Below are positions 32,404 through 40,769 of a DNA stretch of 46,228 bases, one piece after another. Position numbers and translations under genes: made by a program. The DNA is from Planctomycetota bacterium. Its GTDB lineage: Bacteria; Planctomycetota; Phycisphaerae; SM23-33. Numbering within the stretch: position 1 is the first letter of the stretch; the number at the start of each line of letters is the position of its first letter. The DNA lies in contig JAKJER010000049.1 of the NCBI GenBank assembly GCA_022705325.1, positions 1-46,228 of the forward strand. Direction: 5' to 3'. The notes beneath the pieces are model-generated. The model saw nothing but the letters and a program-made list of their open reading frames with translations. It was not told where the DNA came from and made no database searches.

Positions 32404-34377
32404 TTATAGCGGCAGACCGCTCTCGGCGCCCTGTAATTCTCGGAGAATTCCCCGACGGCCGGCTGCCGGTTCCCCCGTACTGTCCGGCGGCGTCGCCTGG
32501 CGCAACGGATAGCTGCTGCCCGGCGCGCGACGGTGGCGCCGGATATCCTGCCAGGCCAGACGCAATGCCCAGGCCATCAGGCGCGGAAGCGTCCGCAGCA
32601 TGCCCACCATGGTCAGGAACTGCAGGCCGGCGTCCACCAGGTAGCGAGCGCTCTTGGGACGCGCCAGGGCGATCAGCAGCCGCAACGGGTTGCTGAAGAA
32701 CAGCATCGCCAGGATCAGGTTCACCTGCATCTGCCACGGGCGCTGAGCACGCAAGGCCACCACGTAGTTCCCGTCCTGCATGTGTGGCTCGACGGTCTTG
32801 CCGCCGGCGGCCGCAATGGCCTGGCCCGATTCGTACACCGATTCGTAACCGCGCGAACCGGTGGCCGGCGTGATGACCAGCACCTGCGCGTCCACCGCGC
32901 CGGCCTTGCGCAGGATATGGAGCTGATTGAGCAGCCCGTAGTCGCTGCCCCGCGTCAAGAGGGGTTGGCCCTCGTGGTGCATGAGCATCGGGATCGGCAT
33001 GATCCCCTCCTGGTTGAGCAGCCGCATGGCCTCCAGGCTCTTGTCGCCGCCCTGGCCCTTGCGGACGAGCGTGGCGGTCACGTCTTCGACGCCCAACCAG
33101 ATGGCCCTGACCCCAGCCTTACGGACCAATTGGAGGTGGTCCTTCATTCGCAGCGTGTCGTGCACGGTGGCCTCCGTGCCCCACCGCACGCGTTTGCGCA
33201 GCAGCTCGCCGTCGATGGTCGCGCCAGCCAGCTCTTCGACGATGTCCAGGGCCCGTTCGGGCTCGTTGAAGAAGTTGTCGTCCGTGCCGAAGTAGAAAGG
33301 GAACCGGTACTCGCGCGCCAACCCGGTCAGCTCCTCGGCGATTCGCTGCCCGCTCTTGGCGCGGAAGGTCCGCTGGTTGTAGGCCGGGATGGGGCAGTAG
33401 GGGCACGAGAATTTGCAGCCCAGGGTGAACAGCACGGAACTGGCCGGCGTGCTGCGGCGGACGCCCCGCGGGTCCATCGCCTGCCCAGACAGCGTGGCCT
33501 TTCGGCTGGGTCTCTCGAGCAGGCGATAGCCCAGCAGGGGCGAAGGCAACTCGTCCAGGTCGCCCAAGAGCCGCTGGACCCCGGTGTCAACAAGCTCCTG
33601 GATCGTCCCGTCGCGGTCGGTTCGCGGGTAGACCAGACCCGGCACGGCGTCCAGCAGACCCCGGTCGCGAGCCCGCAGGAAGGCCGATCGCAGGCTTTCG
33701 TTCTCGCCCCGCTCGGACAAGAGCACCTCCAGCAGGCTCAACAGGACGTAGTCCTCGCCCGTCACGGCCAAGTCCGCCTGGCCAGCATCGGGGCTGCCGT
33801 CTCCAAACGCCATCCATGGCTCATAGATCAGCAAGGGGCCTCCGGTGACGATGAGAGGCCGGCGGGACGGCTCGATCCGGCAGGCGTCGCGGAGCAACTT
33901 GGTGAACGCGGCGGCGTGGATTCGCATGCTGGAGACCAGGAGGAGGTCGGGCATCTGCCCGTCCAGGTTCATGCGGGTCGGGTCGAACCGCGGATTCCAC
34001 TGCTGCAGGACGATCCGCGTCCTGGTGAAGCCCGAGTCGGCAAGGGCGGATCCGATCGCCCTCGGTCCGGCCGGCGCGATTCGAACGCTGGAGTTGGCAA
34101 AGGGCAGGATGCGGGTGCGGTGGTCAAAGGCATTGACGACGACGGTTAACAGGTCGTGGCGGGCGGCCAGGAGCCGCAACCGCCTGCGAACGTCCAGGTG
34201 TTCCCCGGGCGCCAACAGTCTGTCGCCTGGTCTGCGTGAGGGAAGTTCCACGGCGATTCCTGATCGTAAGGTTCCTTGCCAAATGGTAGGCGACGATTTC
34301 GGAACTCGCAAGCAAGCCGGATCGTCAATCGGTGCGAGAATGGGGGTATGCAATGCACGGTTTCGCGGGTGCGTCAT
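32404..34377 (-). CDS. Radical SAM protein, B12-binding-like BchE type
   Basis: A 657-residue radical SAM enzyme. The cluster motif is C321-x3-C325-x2-C328 (GCKFSCPYC). The N-terminal 300 residues are arranged like the cobalamin-binding domain of the BchE/B12 radical SAM class: a Rossmann-type stretch with LLLVSSMRIHA, then LIVTGGPLL and DLAVTGEDYVLLSLLEVL. No DxHxxG cobalamin motif is visible. The SAM barrel runs to about 530 and a helical, basic tail follows. The start ATG 34375-34377 on the minus strand has an AAGGA ribosome site 9 bases away; the frame extends further upstream without a family match. Possible substrates are lipids, porphyrins or small molecules. It is divergent from the RRM gene, and a second, shorter radical SAM gene lies on the other side of that gene. 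Confidence 0.8.
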   Translation of the reverse strand: MTHPRNRALHTPILAPIDDPACLRVPKSSPTIWQGTLRSGIAVELPSRRPGDRLLAPGEHLDVRRRLRLLAARHDLLTVVVNAFDHRTRILPFANSSVRIAPAGPRAIGSALADSGFTRTRIVLQQWNPRFDPTRMNLDGQMPDLLLVSSMRIHAAAFTKLLRDACRIEPSRRPLIVTGGPLLIYEPWMAFGDGSPDAGQADLAVTGEDYVLLSLLEVLLSERGENESLRSAFLRARDRGLLDAVPGLVYPRTDRDGTIQELVDTGVQRLLGDLDELPSPLLGYRLLERPSRKATLSGQAMDPRGVRRSTPASSVLFTLGCKFSCPYCPIPAYNQRTFRAKSGQRIAEELTGLAREYRFPFYFGTDDNFFNEPERALDIVEELAGATIDGELLRKRVRWGTEATVHDTLRMKDHLQLVRKAGVRAIWLGVEDVTATLVRKGQGGDKSLEAMRLLNQEGIMPIPMLMHHEGQPLLTRGSDYGLLNQLHILRKAGAVDAQVLVITPATGSRGYESVYESGQAIAAAGGKTVEPHMQDGNYVVALRAQRPWQMQVNLILAMLFFSNPLRLLIALARPKSARYLVDAGLQFLTMVGMLRTLPRLMAWALRLAWQDIRRHRRAPGSSYPLRQATPPDSTGEPAAGRRGILRELQGAESGLPL

Positions 34378-34840
34378 CACGTCGGGTCCTTGCCAGGCAG
34401 GATGGGTTCGCCAAGGCCCGAGCCGACGGATTCCGCGACGGTGAAGTACTGCCCGTTCACTGGGGCGGGAAGGCCAGGTTCTTTCTGCAAAGGAGTCCGG
34501 TGCCAACCGGATTCGCTGGCGGGGCTCCGTATAGCCGCGTCGCCAGCCCACAGCATTATCGCCGAATCGGCCATGCCTTGTCAAACCAATGCTGCACGAG
34601 TGTCGCACAGCGTGTGCGGCGCGGGCTGCGAAATAAATGTCGGAATAGCCGGAATCCCGGCCCGGGATTGTGTATAATACCCGAGTTCGGTACGTCTCCG
34701 GCACCTGCCAACATAATCCTCCGGGCTTATATTCGCTTCTTCCGCATGACGCTCCTGACTCCTTGGGCCGGAATCACGCCCCTTTCGAGGATCCTGGAAA
34801 GAACAAGCAGGATCCGACGCCCTTTTACAGGAGACAATCC
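34378..34840. promoter_or_regulatory. Intergenic region with a consensus -10 and long leader for the RRM gene
   Basis: 463 bases between divergent genes. A perfect TATAAT lies at 34673-34678 with no good -35. Transcription from it would leave a 5' leader of about 155 bases before the RRM start. Long leaders are known for cold-shock genes; no specific fold was assigned here. No coding sequence was recognised in this stretch. Confidence 0.45.
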
Positions 34841-35164
34841 ATGGGCAAGAAGCTGTATGTTGGAAACCTCGGGTACGACGTGACGGACGCTGACCTGGAC
34901 CAGTTGTTCGCCCAGCATGGGACGGTTCAGAGCGCCAGCGTCATCATGGACAAGATGGCCGGCCGGAGCAAGGGCTTCGGCTTTGTCGAGATGTCAAGCG
35001 ACCAGGAAGCCGGGGCGGCTATCGCCGCCCTCAACGGCAAGGACTTCGGCGGCCGGGCACTGACGGTCAACGAGGCCAAGCCGCGTCCCGAAGGGGGCAG
35101 TCGCGGCGGCAGCCGCGGCGGCGGGCGGGGCGGCTACGGCGGTGGCGGCGGGCGCCGGTACTAG
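34841..35164 (+). CDS. RRM-domain RNA-binding protein with Gly/Arg-rich tail
   Basis: A 107-residue single-RRM protein. RNP-2 is LYVGNL (5-10) and RNP-1 is KGFGFVEM (44-51), with the expected aromatic residues for RNA stacking. Residues 80-107 are a Gly/Arg/Ser tail (RGGSRGGGRGGYGGGG) like those of cyanobacterial and planctomycetal cold-inducible RRM proteins, which may act as RNA chaperones. ATG 34841 follows an AGGAG site about 7 bases away; the longer upstream frame is not needed. A hairpin with a U-rich tail follows the stop. The gene for a small basic protein lies just beyond it. Confidence 0.92.
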   Translation: MGKKLYVGNLGYDVTDADLDQLFAQHGTVQSASVIMDKMAGRSKGFGFVEMSSDQEAGAAIAALNGKDFGGRALTVNEAKPRPEGGSRGGSRGGGRGGYGGGGGRRY

Positions 35165-35190
35165 CCTGCACGCTGCACTACAACCCGTGA

Positions 35191-35233
35191 GGAGGGCTCC
35201 CTGCCGATGGCCGGGGGCCCTCCTTCTTCTTTG
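35191..35233 (+). terminator. Intrinsic terminator after the RRM gene
   Basis: Stem GGAGGGC (35191-35197) pairs with GCCCTCC (35217-35223), extended by further G-C and G-U pairs inside, and is followed by TTCTTCTTT. This is a good rho-independent terminator for the RRM transcript, starting 27 bases after its stop. Confidence 0.75.
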
Positions 35234-35307
35234 CGGGACCCCTGCCAGAGGATGCGGTTTCCAGCCTCCGCTCTCTGGGGTCATCCAACGGCTGAGAAGG
35301 TGTCATC

Positions 35308-35472
35308 ATGCCCAGACAGCAATACGATTCTGTTCGGCGCAATAAAGCGCTCGCCCGTAAGCGGAAGCAGGAGCAGAAGCGTCTCACGAAGCAGGCCCGC
35401 AAGGCCGGGAACGGCGCCCTTCCTGTCGCGGCCAGTCTTGATGCCGGCAGGGGCACGATCATGAACGGTTAA
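35308..35472 (+). CDS. Small highly basic protein, 54 residues
   Basis: A short gene 143 bases after the RRM gene. ATG 35308 has a GAGAAGG ribosome site about 8 bases upstream. The 54-residue product starts MPRQQYDSVRRNKALARKRK and continues with many Lys, Arg and Gln up to residue 33, then has a neutral tail. It is probably helical and nucleic-acid binding, by composition only. It has no known domain. Its place beyond the RRM terminator suggests its own promoter or read-through. Confidence 0.55.
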   Translation: MPRQQYDSVRRNKALARKRKQEQKRLTKQARKAGNGALPVAASLDAGRGTIMNG

Positions 35473-35553
35473 CCTCACGGGGAAGAGCGGGTCTGCACGC
35501 GTACTTTCTGCCGATGGCGGGCCCGCCGCCCCCCGAGTTCAGGGAGAAGATCG

Positions 35554-36972
35554 ATGCGCCTCTACCTGCTGAATCCGGGCAACTCGCTGGTCAGTTTGGC
35601 GAATGTGGCACAAAGCCGTTGGAACCGGTATCGAATCTGGAAGCCGCTGGGGCTGCTGACCGTGGCGGCCTTGACGCCCAGAGACTGGGAAGTCCGGATC
35701 CTGGACGAGAATCTCGGGGCCGTCGACTACGCGTCGCTGCCTCGCCCGGACCTGGTCGGCATCAGCGCCTTTACCTCGCAGGCGCCGCGGGCGTATGAAC
35801 TGGCCGACTCGTTCCGCCAGCAGGGGGTGCCGGTCATCATGGGCGGCATTCACGCCACCATGTGCCAGGCGGAAGCCTCCCGCCATGTGGATTCCATCGT
35901 CACCGGCGAGGCCGAAACCGTCTGGGAGACGGTTCTGGAGGACTTCCGCCACGGGCGGCTTCGCTCGCTGTACCAGGGCGAGTACGCGGACATGGCGGCC
36001 ACCCCCGCTGCCCGGCATGACCTGCTGGGCGGCCGGTACGCCTTCGGCTCCGTCCAGACCACACGGGGATGCCCGCTGCGATGCGGGTTCTGCAGCGTCT
36101 CCTCGTTCAACGGCTATCGCTACCGTCAGCGGCCCATTGATCGCGTTGTCGAGGAATTCCAGTCCATTGCGGAAAAGTGGGTCCTGGTCGTAGATGACAA
36201 CCTGATCGGCACGGGGCCGGCGCACAGGGAGCGGGCCAAAGACCTGTTCCGCGCGATGATCCGTGCCGGCCTGCGAAAGCGGTGGATCGGGCAGGTGACC
36301 ATCGACTTTGCCGATGACGAGGAACTGCTGTCGCTGGCGTCGCGATCCGGGTGCCAGGGGGTGTTCATCGGGTTCGAGTCTCCCAGCCCGGAGGGACTGG
36401 CCGAGATCGGGGCCTCCAAGGCTAAGCTGTCCAGCGGAAGGGACATCCGGGATTCTGTCGAGCGTATTCGACGCCACAACCTGCTCGTGGTGGGATCCTT
36501 CATCCTCGGGCTGGACGCAGACGTTCCGGGGATCGGACGGCGGGTGGCGGAGGCGGCCAGCCAGTATGGCGTAGACATGTTGAACGCGCTCTTTCTTACG
36601 CCGCTGCCGGGCACACGCCTGTGGGAACAGATGCATGAGAGCAAGCGGATCGCGGCAGCCGACTTCCCCCAAGACTGGCGATACTACACATTGGGCTACC
36701 CCACCGCCAGATACAAGCACTTCACGACGGCCGAGCTTGTGGCTGAGATGATCCAGTGCGAACGCCTGTTCTACTCCTCCGGCCGAATCCTGCGCCGGTT
36801 GTGTAATAACGTACTGCGGTGGCGCAGGCCTCTACTGTCCCTCGTCGCCAACCTCTCGTACAGGAAGAACGCCCGCATTACGCATCGAAACTACCGTGCG
36901 TTGGGGCTCGATACTGAGACGGCTGCGCCGAGCGGCTGCAGGGGAACTCCGCAGACCATTCCGAATGCATAG
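35554..36972 (+). CDS. B12-binding-domain radical SAM protein
   Basis: A 472-residue enzyme. Residues about 1-140 form a cobalamin-binding-type Rossmann domain (PDLVGISAFTSQ, then VIMGGIHATM and VTGEAETVWE), again without a clear DxHxxG. The radical SAM cluster motif is C173-x3-C177-x2-C180 (GCPLRCGFC), and VLVVDDNLIG and GFESPSPEGL mark the barrel. The C-terminus (about 380-472) is basic and helical. Such proteins often act as methyltransferases or ring-forming enzymes in lipid, hopanoid or natural-product pathways. The ATG follows AGGGAGAAG. A hairpin TTGAGCC/GGCTCAA at 37052-37068 lies 79 bases after the stop and may mark the transcript end. Confidence 0.85.
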   Translation: MRLYLLNPGNSLVSLANVAQSRWNRYRIWKPLGLLTVAALTPRDWEVRILDENLGAVDYASLPRPDLVGISAFTSQAPRAYELADSFRQQGVPVIMGGIHATMCQAEASRHVDSIVTGEAETVWETVLEDFRHGRLRSLYQGEYADMAATPAARHDLLGGRYAFGSVQTTRGCPLRCGFCSVSSFNGYRYRQRPIDRVVEEFQSIAEKWVLVVDDNLIGTGPAHRERAKDLFRAMIRAGLRKRWIGQVTIDFADDEELLSLASRSGCQGVFIGFESPSPEGLAEIGASKAKLSSGRDIRDSVERIRRHNLLVVGSFILGLDADVPGIGRRVAEAASQYGVDMLNALFLTPLPGTRLWEQMHESKRIAAADFPQDWRYYTLGYPTARYKHFTTAELVAEMIQCERLFYSSGRILRRLCNNVLRWRRPLLSLVANLSYRKNARITHRNYRALGLDTETAAPSGCRGTPQTIPNA

Positions 36973-37340
36973 CGTGGTTCCATCATGCTTTAAGTGAAGA
37001 CCCGCGGCGTCGCAGAAGGTGGCATAAGCCAGGGCGTGATCTACCCGAGGATTGAGCCTGCGGCTCAAGCCGACCAGGAGAAGGAGGCAGTCAGCAGCGA
37101 AGAGGGCTCTTCGCGGTCAGTATTCCTCCAGGCAATTTGTCGAGCTTTCGCAACGCGGGAGCGCAGGCGAGAGGCCTGCCCGCAGCAGAAGCAGGTTCTT
37201 CAACGGGCTCCAGGGGGCGCAACAAAGACACCCGCCGACCATTCCTGTCAACGGGTGTCAAGAGCGGGCGATGAGACTTGAACTCACGACATTCACGGTG
37301 GTCCCGCCAAAGCACCCAGCCTTGAAAGCCGGGGCACCAC
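36973..37340. other. Intergenic region with two hairpins at the island edge
   Basis: 368 bases without a gene. It holds TTGAGCC/GGCTCAA (37052-37068, 3-base loop) and GACACCCG/CGGGTGTC (37227-37234 / 37252-37259). The second hairpin sits just beside the tRNA-Gly fragment at 37263-37297. It occupies the same place as the hairpin next to the intact tRNA at the other end of the segment. Confidence 0.5.
37263..37297 (-). repeat. 35-bp copy of the 3' part of tRNA-Gly, probable attachment-site remnant
   Basis: This stretch is identical, in the same orientation, to 46104-46138 inside the intact tRNA-Gly gene. It covers the discriminator base, 3' acceptor strand, T arm and variable region, and ends at the 3' strand of the anticodon stem. 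Beyond it the match stops abruptly. A truncated tRNA 3' end opposite an intact tRNA is the classical pattern left by tyrosine-recombinase integration. No integrase gene lies between the copies. Confidence 0.75.
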
Positions 37341-38186
37341 TCAAGTTCCCCGCCTGGTCATTCGTGCCGTTCGCACCAACACCCAAGCCCCCACGCCGTA
37401 AAACGCGCCGTTGATCGCCAGTCCCCACCCGATGGAGAACCCCATGGCAAGCGGGGTGGCGACGCTGCCAACCGCGACACCGATGATTCCCCCAAGCACG
37501 GTTCCAGCCATGACTGCGCCAATACGCCCATAGTAGCTGAACTTCTCCGAAGACAACGCGAATCCCCCCCAAATCACCATCCCGAGGATGGCGAAGATTC
37601 CTATTCCAATTCCTCTCGCCTCCCTTGGTCTTCCAGTGATATCGACGGCCCATTCGGCCAGCCTCGAAACGCTCTTCCGCAGGGCGTCCAACTCGGTCCG
37701 TATCGCGTCTCGTTGTTCTTCGATTTCCCCCTCCCGCGGGAAATCCCCCCGCCATCCGCTGCTGCCGCGGGTCTTCTTGCGAAATTCTTCGAGCGCAAGC
37801 AGATTCTTCTCTCTCAGATGGGTCCAACCGTATAAGACCTCCTTGATCAACTCAGACTCGTTCTTGAGTTCGCATTGTCGTTTGGCGGGCGCGAGATCGC
37901 AGACCACGGCCACAAGGGGAAACAACGCGGCGGGGACCGCTACCGCAAGCCCCAAGCCAAGGAGCCAACCGAGGCGGACAGTGCGCCGCGAAGTCCCCGG
38001 TTCGTCCGGCTTGCGGGGTTCGGGTGCTCCGTTGAGTTCCGCCGCCCGCGCCGCGGCTTCCTCGAAGGTCGCATGGCTGCTGACGACCTCGCCGCCGGAC
38101 CCAGGCTCAACGTGGAGTTGACGAAACGCGTCTTCCGACATCGCCGAGTAGGCGCCGTCATTGTCGCGAACAACTGCGAAGTTCAT
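37341..38186 (-). CDS. Membrane protein of unknown function
   Basis: A 281-residue protein. The soluble N-terminus (1-65) begins with a short conserved-looking beta unit (MNFAVVRDNDGAYSAM). Membrane helices lie at about 72-95, 193-212, 218-245 and 249-270. A charged helical segment, possibly a coiled coil, occupies about 104-180 between the first and second helices. The last two helices are Gly/Ala-rich, as in small pore or packing helices. I recognise no family. The start ATG 38184-38186 has an AGGA site about 10 bases away. The stop is 43 bases from the tRNA fragment, so this is the edge gene of the proposed island. Confidence 0.65.
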   Translation of the reverse strand: MNFAVVRDNDGAYSAMSEDAFRQLHVEPGSGGEVVSSHATFEEAAARAAELNGAPEPRKPDEPGTSRRTVRLGWLLGLGLAVAVPAALFPLVAVVCDLAPAKRQCELKNESELIKEVLYGWTHLREKNLLALEEFRKKTRGSSGWRGDFPREGEIEEQRDAIRTELDALRKSVSRLAEWAVDITGRPREARGIGIGIFAILGMVIWGGFALSSEKFSYYGRIGAVMAGTVLGGIIGVAVGSVATPLAMGFSIGWGLAINGAFYGVGAWVLVRTARMTRRGT

Positions 38187-38553
38187 GGCTGGTATTCCTA
38201 TTGGGTTGCTCTTGGGGAAAGGGGCCAGACGCCTTGAAATGTCCTGGGCTGTCCGGCATGTTGTTCCCGAAACTGATGCGGATGGGGACAGCGGGCGGGG
38301 CCGAGAGGACGGGGAGAGTGAGGGGAGGGAGCGCGTTCGTGGTCGCGTCGGGAATTGCCTCGGCTCTCATGGACGTCGATTCCCGCCTGGTTCATGGTCT
38401 TCGCCGCCGATAAAGTGATCCGTTGGCCTGGCGCAGGCCATCTTTGGGCGCCCCCGGCACGAACAGGCGGACGGCCAGCCGGTTGCAGCCCCGCCCAAGC
38501 CCTTGGGGCACGTGCCCGCAACAGTGTATCCCCGGCTCCGCCCGGGTCAAGTG
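38187..38553. other. Intergenic region, no gene seen
   Basis: About 367 bases upstream of the membrane-protein gene, with short open frames in several phases but no family match. It presumably carries that gene's promoter. It ends at the left target duplication of the IS10-like element. Confidence 0.4.
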
Positions 38554-38562
38554 CCCATGCAC

Positions 38563-39015
38563 CTGACTCATCCCCACTTTGGCGCCGCCTTCCTGGAAGC
38601 CGCCGCCCGGGCAGGCCGTACCTTCGGCAGGGCCGTCCTTAGGCAGGCAGGGCCGAAGGCCCGTGAGAAAGTACCCCAGGCCTGCCTACGGCAGGCAGGC
38701 CGTAGCGCAGCGAAGGCCTGGGTGCCAGGCCCGCAACCCGCGCAGCCCCAACGGGGCGGGGTAAGCCGTGGAACACCGACACGGCAACGATGATCACGCG
38801 CGTTTCGTTACATCGCCCTTGCAGGGCTCGGGCATCCCGCCGTCGCCACCCTGGCCTGCGCTGCGCTTCGGCCAGGGCTATCCTACGCCGGCCCGTTGGG
38901 CCTGTACGGCGGAGGGAATGAAGATGTGGGGCATTGAGAATATGCGGACCCACAGAACATGTCGGGCGGGACTGCCCTGTGCAGGTAGCGCCTCTTGAAA
39001 CTGGGGATGAGTCAG
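38563..39015. mobile_element. Non-autonomous IS10-like element (MITE), 453 bp
   Basis: The ends are perfect 14-bp inverted repeats: CTGACTCATCCCCA at 38563-38576 and its complement at 39002-39015; allowing one mismatch they extend to 18 bp. They are flanked by a perfect 9-bp direct repeat, CCCATGCAC, at 38554-38562 and 39016-39024. The form CTGAnnnATCCCC and a 9-bp target duplication match the IS10 group of the IS4 family. There is no transposase gene. The interior is full of hairpins, for example CCTTCGGC/GCCGAAGG (38621-38628 / 38652-38659) and GGCCTGCC/GGCAGGCC (38679-38701). It probably moved using a transposase supplied elsewhere. Confidence 0.85.
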
Positions 39016-39024
39016 CCCATGCAC

Positions 39025-39335
39025 CGGTCCCGACGGCGGTCAGGTGCTGACAATTCCTGTCAACCGGCGGCAAGGGGGCCGGCTGTCCCTTGGTTTCGCT
39101 CCACGCTTTGCGTCCCACATGCGTGAGTTGGCGGCACATCGCTGCACCTTGCGATTGACACAGTCGCACAATACACGCCAGCGCCGCAATGTGCGTGTCG
39201 CTCCATAGACCCAGGTCATTGGGGCTGATGCGCCCGCCCGCGTCAACGGCGGCCGCCTCGGCGACGATCAGCCCAGCCTGATGTGAATAGTGGTGACATG
39301 GGAATCCAATTGGGTCTTGCAGAGGGGAGCGGCCT
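39025..39335. other. Intergenic region after the oxidoreductase genes, no gene seen
   Basis: About 310 bases. Small minus-strand frames exist but resemble no protein family. A 22-base stretch at 39053-39074 closely resembles 37241-37262 beside the tRNA fragment (3 differences). Confidence 0.35.
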
Positions 39336-40751
39336 TCAAATGGTCCATCCGTCCCGGACCGTCGGTTTCAAGTAGCGGTTGAGTTCCGGGAGATTGGTGC
39401 AGTTCATCGCGGCGCCATCCCATTCGACGCGGCGCTTGAGGCCCGCGAGCATCGCAATGTCGCCCAGCAGCGCAATCTCAGCCAGCGGCGCCGAATACTC
39501 GAAGTTCGCGCAGGCCGGCACGCCGCCGCGGCACGCGCGGAAGAAGTCTGCCTGGTGCGTGCTTCTGACGCGCGGCAACACTTTGTCGGGAACCGGGAAG
39601 GCGCGCTGCGCCTCCTCCGGCACCATGCGGCACCCGTCCCCGAATTCGCCGATGCTCATGATGCCCTTGTCGCCCACAAGCAGCGAGCCGTTGCGCCCGA
39701 AGTTCCGGTTGTACTTTTTCTCCAGTTCGAGCACCAGCGGCGGGAGGTTCTGCCATTCACGCTTCGCGACGTTTCTCCATCTCTTCAACACCGTCTGTTC
39801 GTTGTACTGCTGACCTGCCGCAATCCCGTCGTAGAAGTAGATCTTGACGGGGGCCATGCCTTCGCGGGCGGGGAAATCCCAGCGGATGCGCGTACGGATC
39901 GGCCAAACCCCGTTGCCGCCACCGCACATGTCCTCGACTTCCACGGCTTCCGGCGCCTTGAGTTTGAGCGCCCAATAGGAGGGGTCAATAAGGTGACAGC
40001 CCCAGTTGCCAACCGACCCGTTGCCGAAGTCGTGCCAGAGGTGCCACCCGTGCGGATGCAGGTCCGCGTGGAACTTGCGGGACGGCGCAGGACCGATCCA
40101 CGTGTCCCAGTCGAGACCCTCCGGCACGGGCAGGGCCGGCGAGTGCTCCGCGTCAGGCAGGCCGTCGCACACCGCCGCCCAGCAATGCACTTCGCGGACC
40201 TGGCCGATGGCGCCGGCCCAGATGTATTCGCACAGGCGACGGCAACCTTCGTTCGAGTGGCCGTGCTGTCCCATCTGCGTGGCGACACCGTAATGCTTCG
40301 CCTCGTCCCTGAGCAGCCGCGACTCATGGATCGTGTGCGTCAGGGGTTTCTCAACATACACGTGGATGCCCCGGCGGATGGCCATCAGTGCCGGCGGCGC
40401 GTGATGGTGGTTGGGCGTGGCGATGACTACCGCGTCCATCTCCTTGCCCATCTTGTCGAACAGCTTGCGGTAGTCGTTGAACGTTTTGATCGCAGCGGTG
40501 TCCGTTGACGAATCCACCTTACGAACCTGCGCCAAGGCCGCCTCGATCCGTTGAGCGTCGGGATCCACCAGCGCGACGACCTGTTCCTTGCAGCATTCAG
40601 CCAGCAATTGCCCGACGCCGCGGCCGCCGCAGCCGATCAATGCGACGCGCAGCGGTTTCTTCGCGGCCGCCGCACTTTGTCCGCGCGCACCGAAAACCGT
40701 CAGGCCGCCGATGCCGGCCGCCACCGTCTCGACAAACTCACGTCTCTTCAT
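39336..40751 (-). CDS. Tat-exported Gfo/Idh/MocA-family oxidoreductase (third in tandem)
   Basis: A 471-residue NAD(P)-dependent oxidoreductase. The N-terminus MKRREFVETVAAGIGG is a twin-arginine signal. The Rossmann motif VALIGCGGRGVGQ and the EKPLTHT motif (Lys of EKP is the usual catalytic residue) are present. The C-terminal domain includes a DLHPHGWHLWHDFGNGSVGN segment typical of the large planctomycete group with this fold. It is last in a three-gene minus-strand unit, 18 bases after the preceding gene. The substrate is presumably a sugar or polyol derivative handled outside the cytoplasm; the cofactor would have to be carried across bound. The signal-peptide region is nearly the same at DNA level as in the neighbouring paralogue. 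Confidence 0.88.
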   Translation of the reverse strand: MKRREFVETVAAGIGGLTVFGARGQSAAAAKKPLRVALIGCGGRGVGQLLAECCKEQVVALVDPDAQRIEAALAQVRKVDSSTDTAAIKTFNDYRKLFDKMGKEMDAVVIATPNHHHAPPALMAIRRGIHVYVEKPLTHTIHESRLLRDEAKHYGVATQMGQHGHSNEGCRRLCEYIWAGAIGQVREVHCWAAVCDGLPDAEHSPALPVPEGLDWDTWIGPAPSRKFHADLHPHGWHLWHDFGNGSVGNWGCHLIDPSYWALKLKAPEAVEVEDMCGGGNGVWPIRTRIRWDFPAREGMAPVKIYFYDGIAAGQQYNEQTVLKRWRNVAKREWQNLPPLVLELEKKYNRNFGRNGSLLVGDKGIMSIGEFGDGCRMVPEEAQRAFPVPDKVLPRVRSTHQADFFRACRGGVPACANFEYSAPLAEIALLGDIAMLAGLKRRVEWDGAAMNCTNLPELNRYLKPTVRDGWTI

Positions 40752-40769
40752 CGTCTTTCTCCCCTGGCG

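Noticed and set aside
38198..38521. Minus-strand fragment reading QAGIDVHES, like the start of an IS110-type transposase
   Set aside because: Only a few residues match and no further transposase motif follows; chance similarity is more likely.
36973..39335. Possible CRISPR array in the repeat-rich region
   Set aside because: The repeats are palindromes and a single transposon-like element; there is no regularly spaced direct-repeat series and no cas gene.
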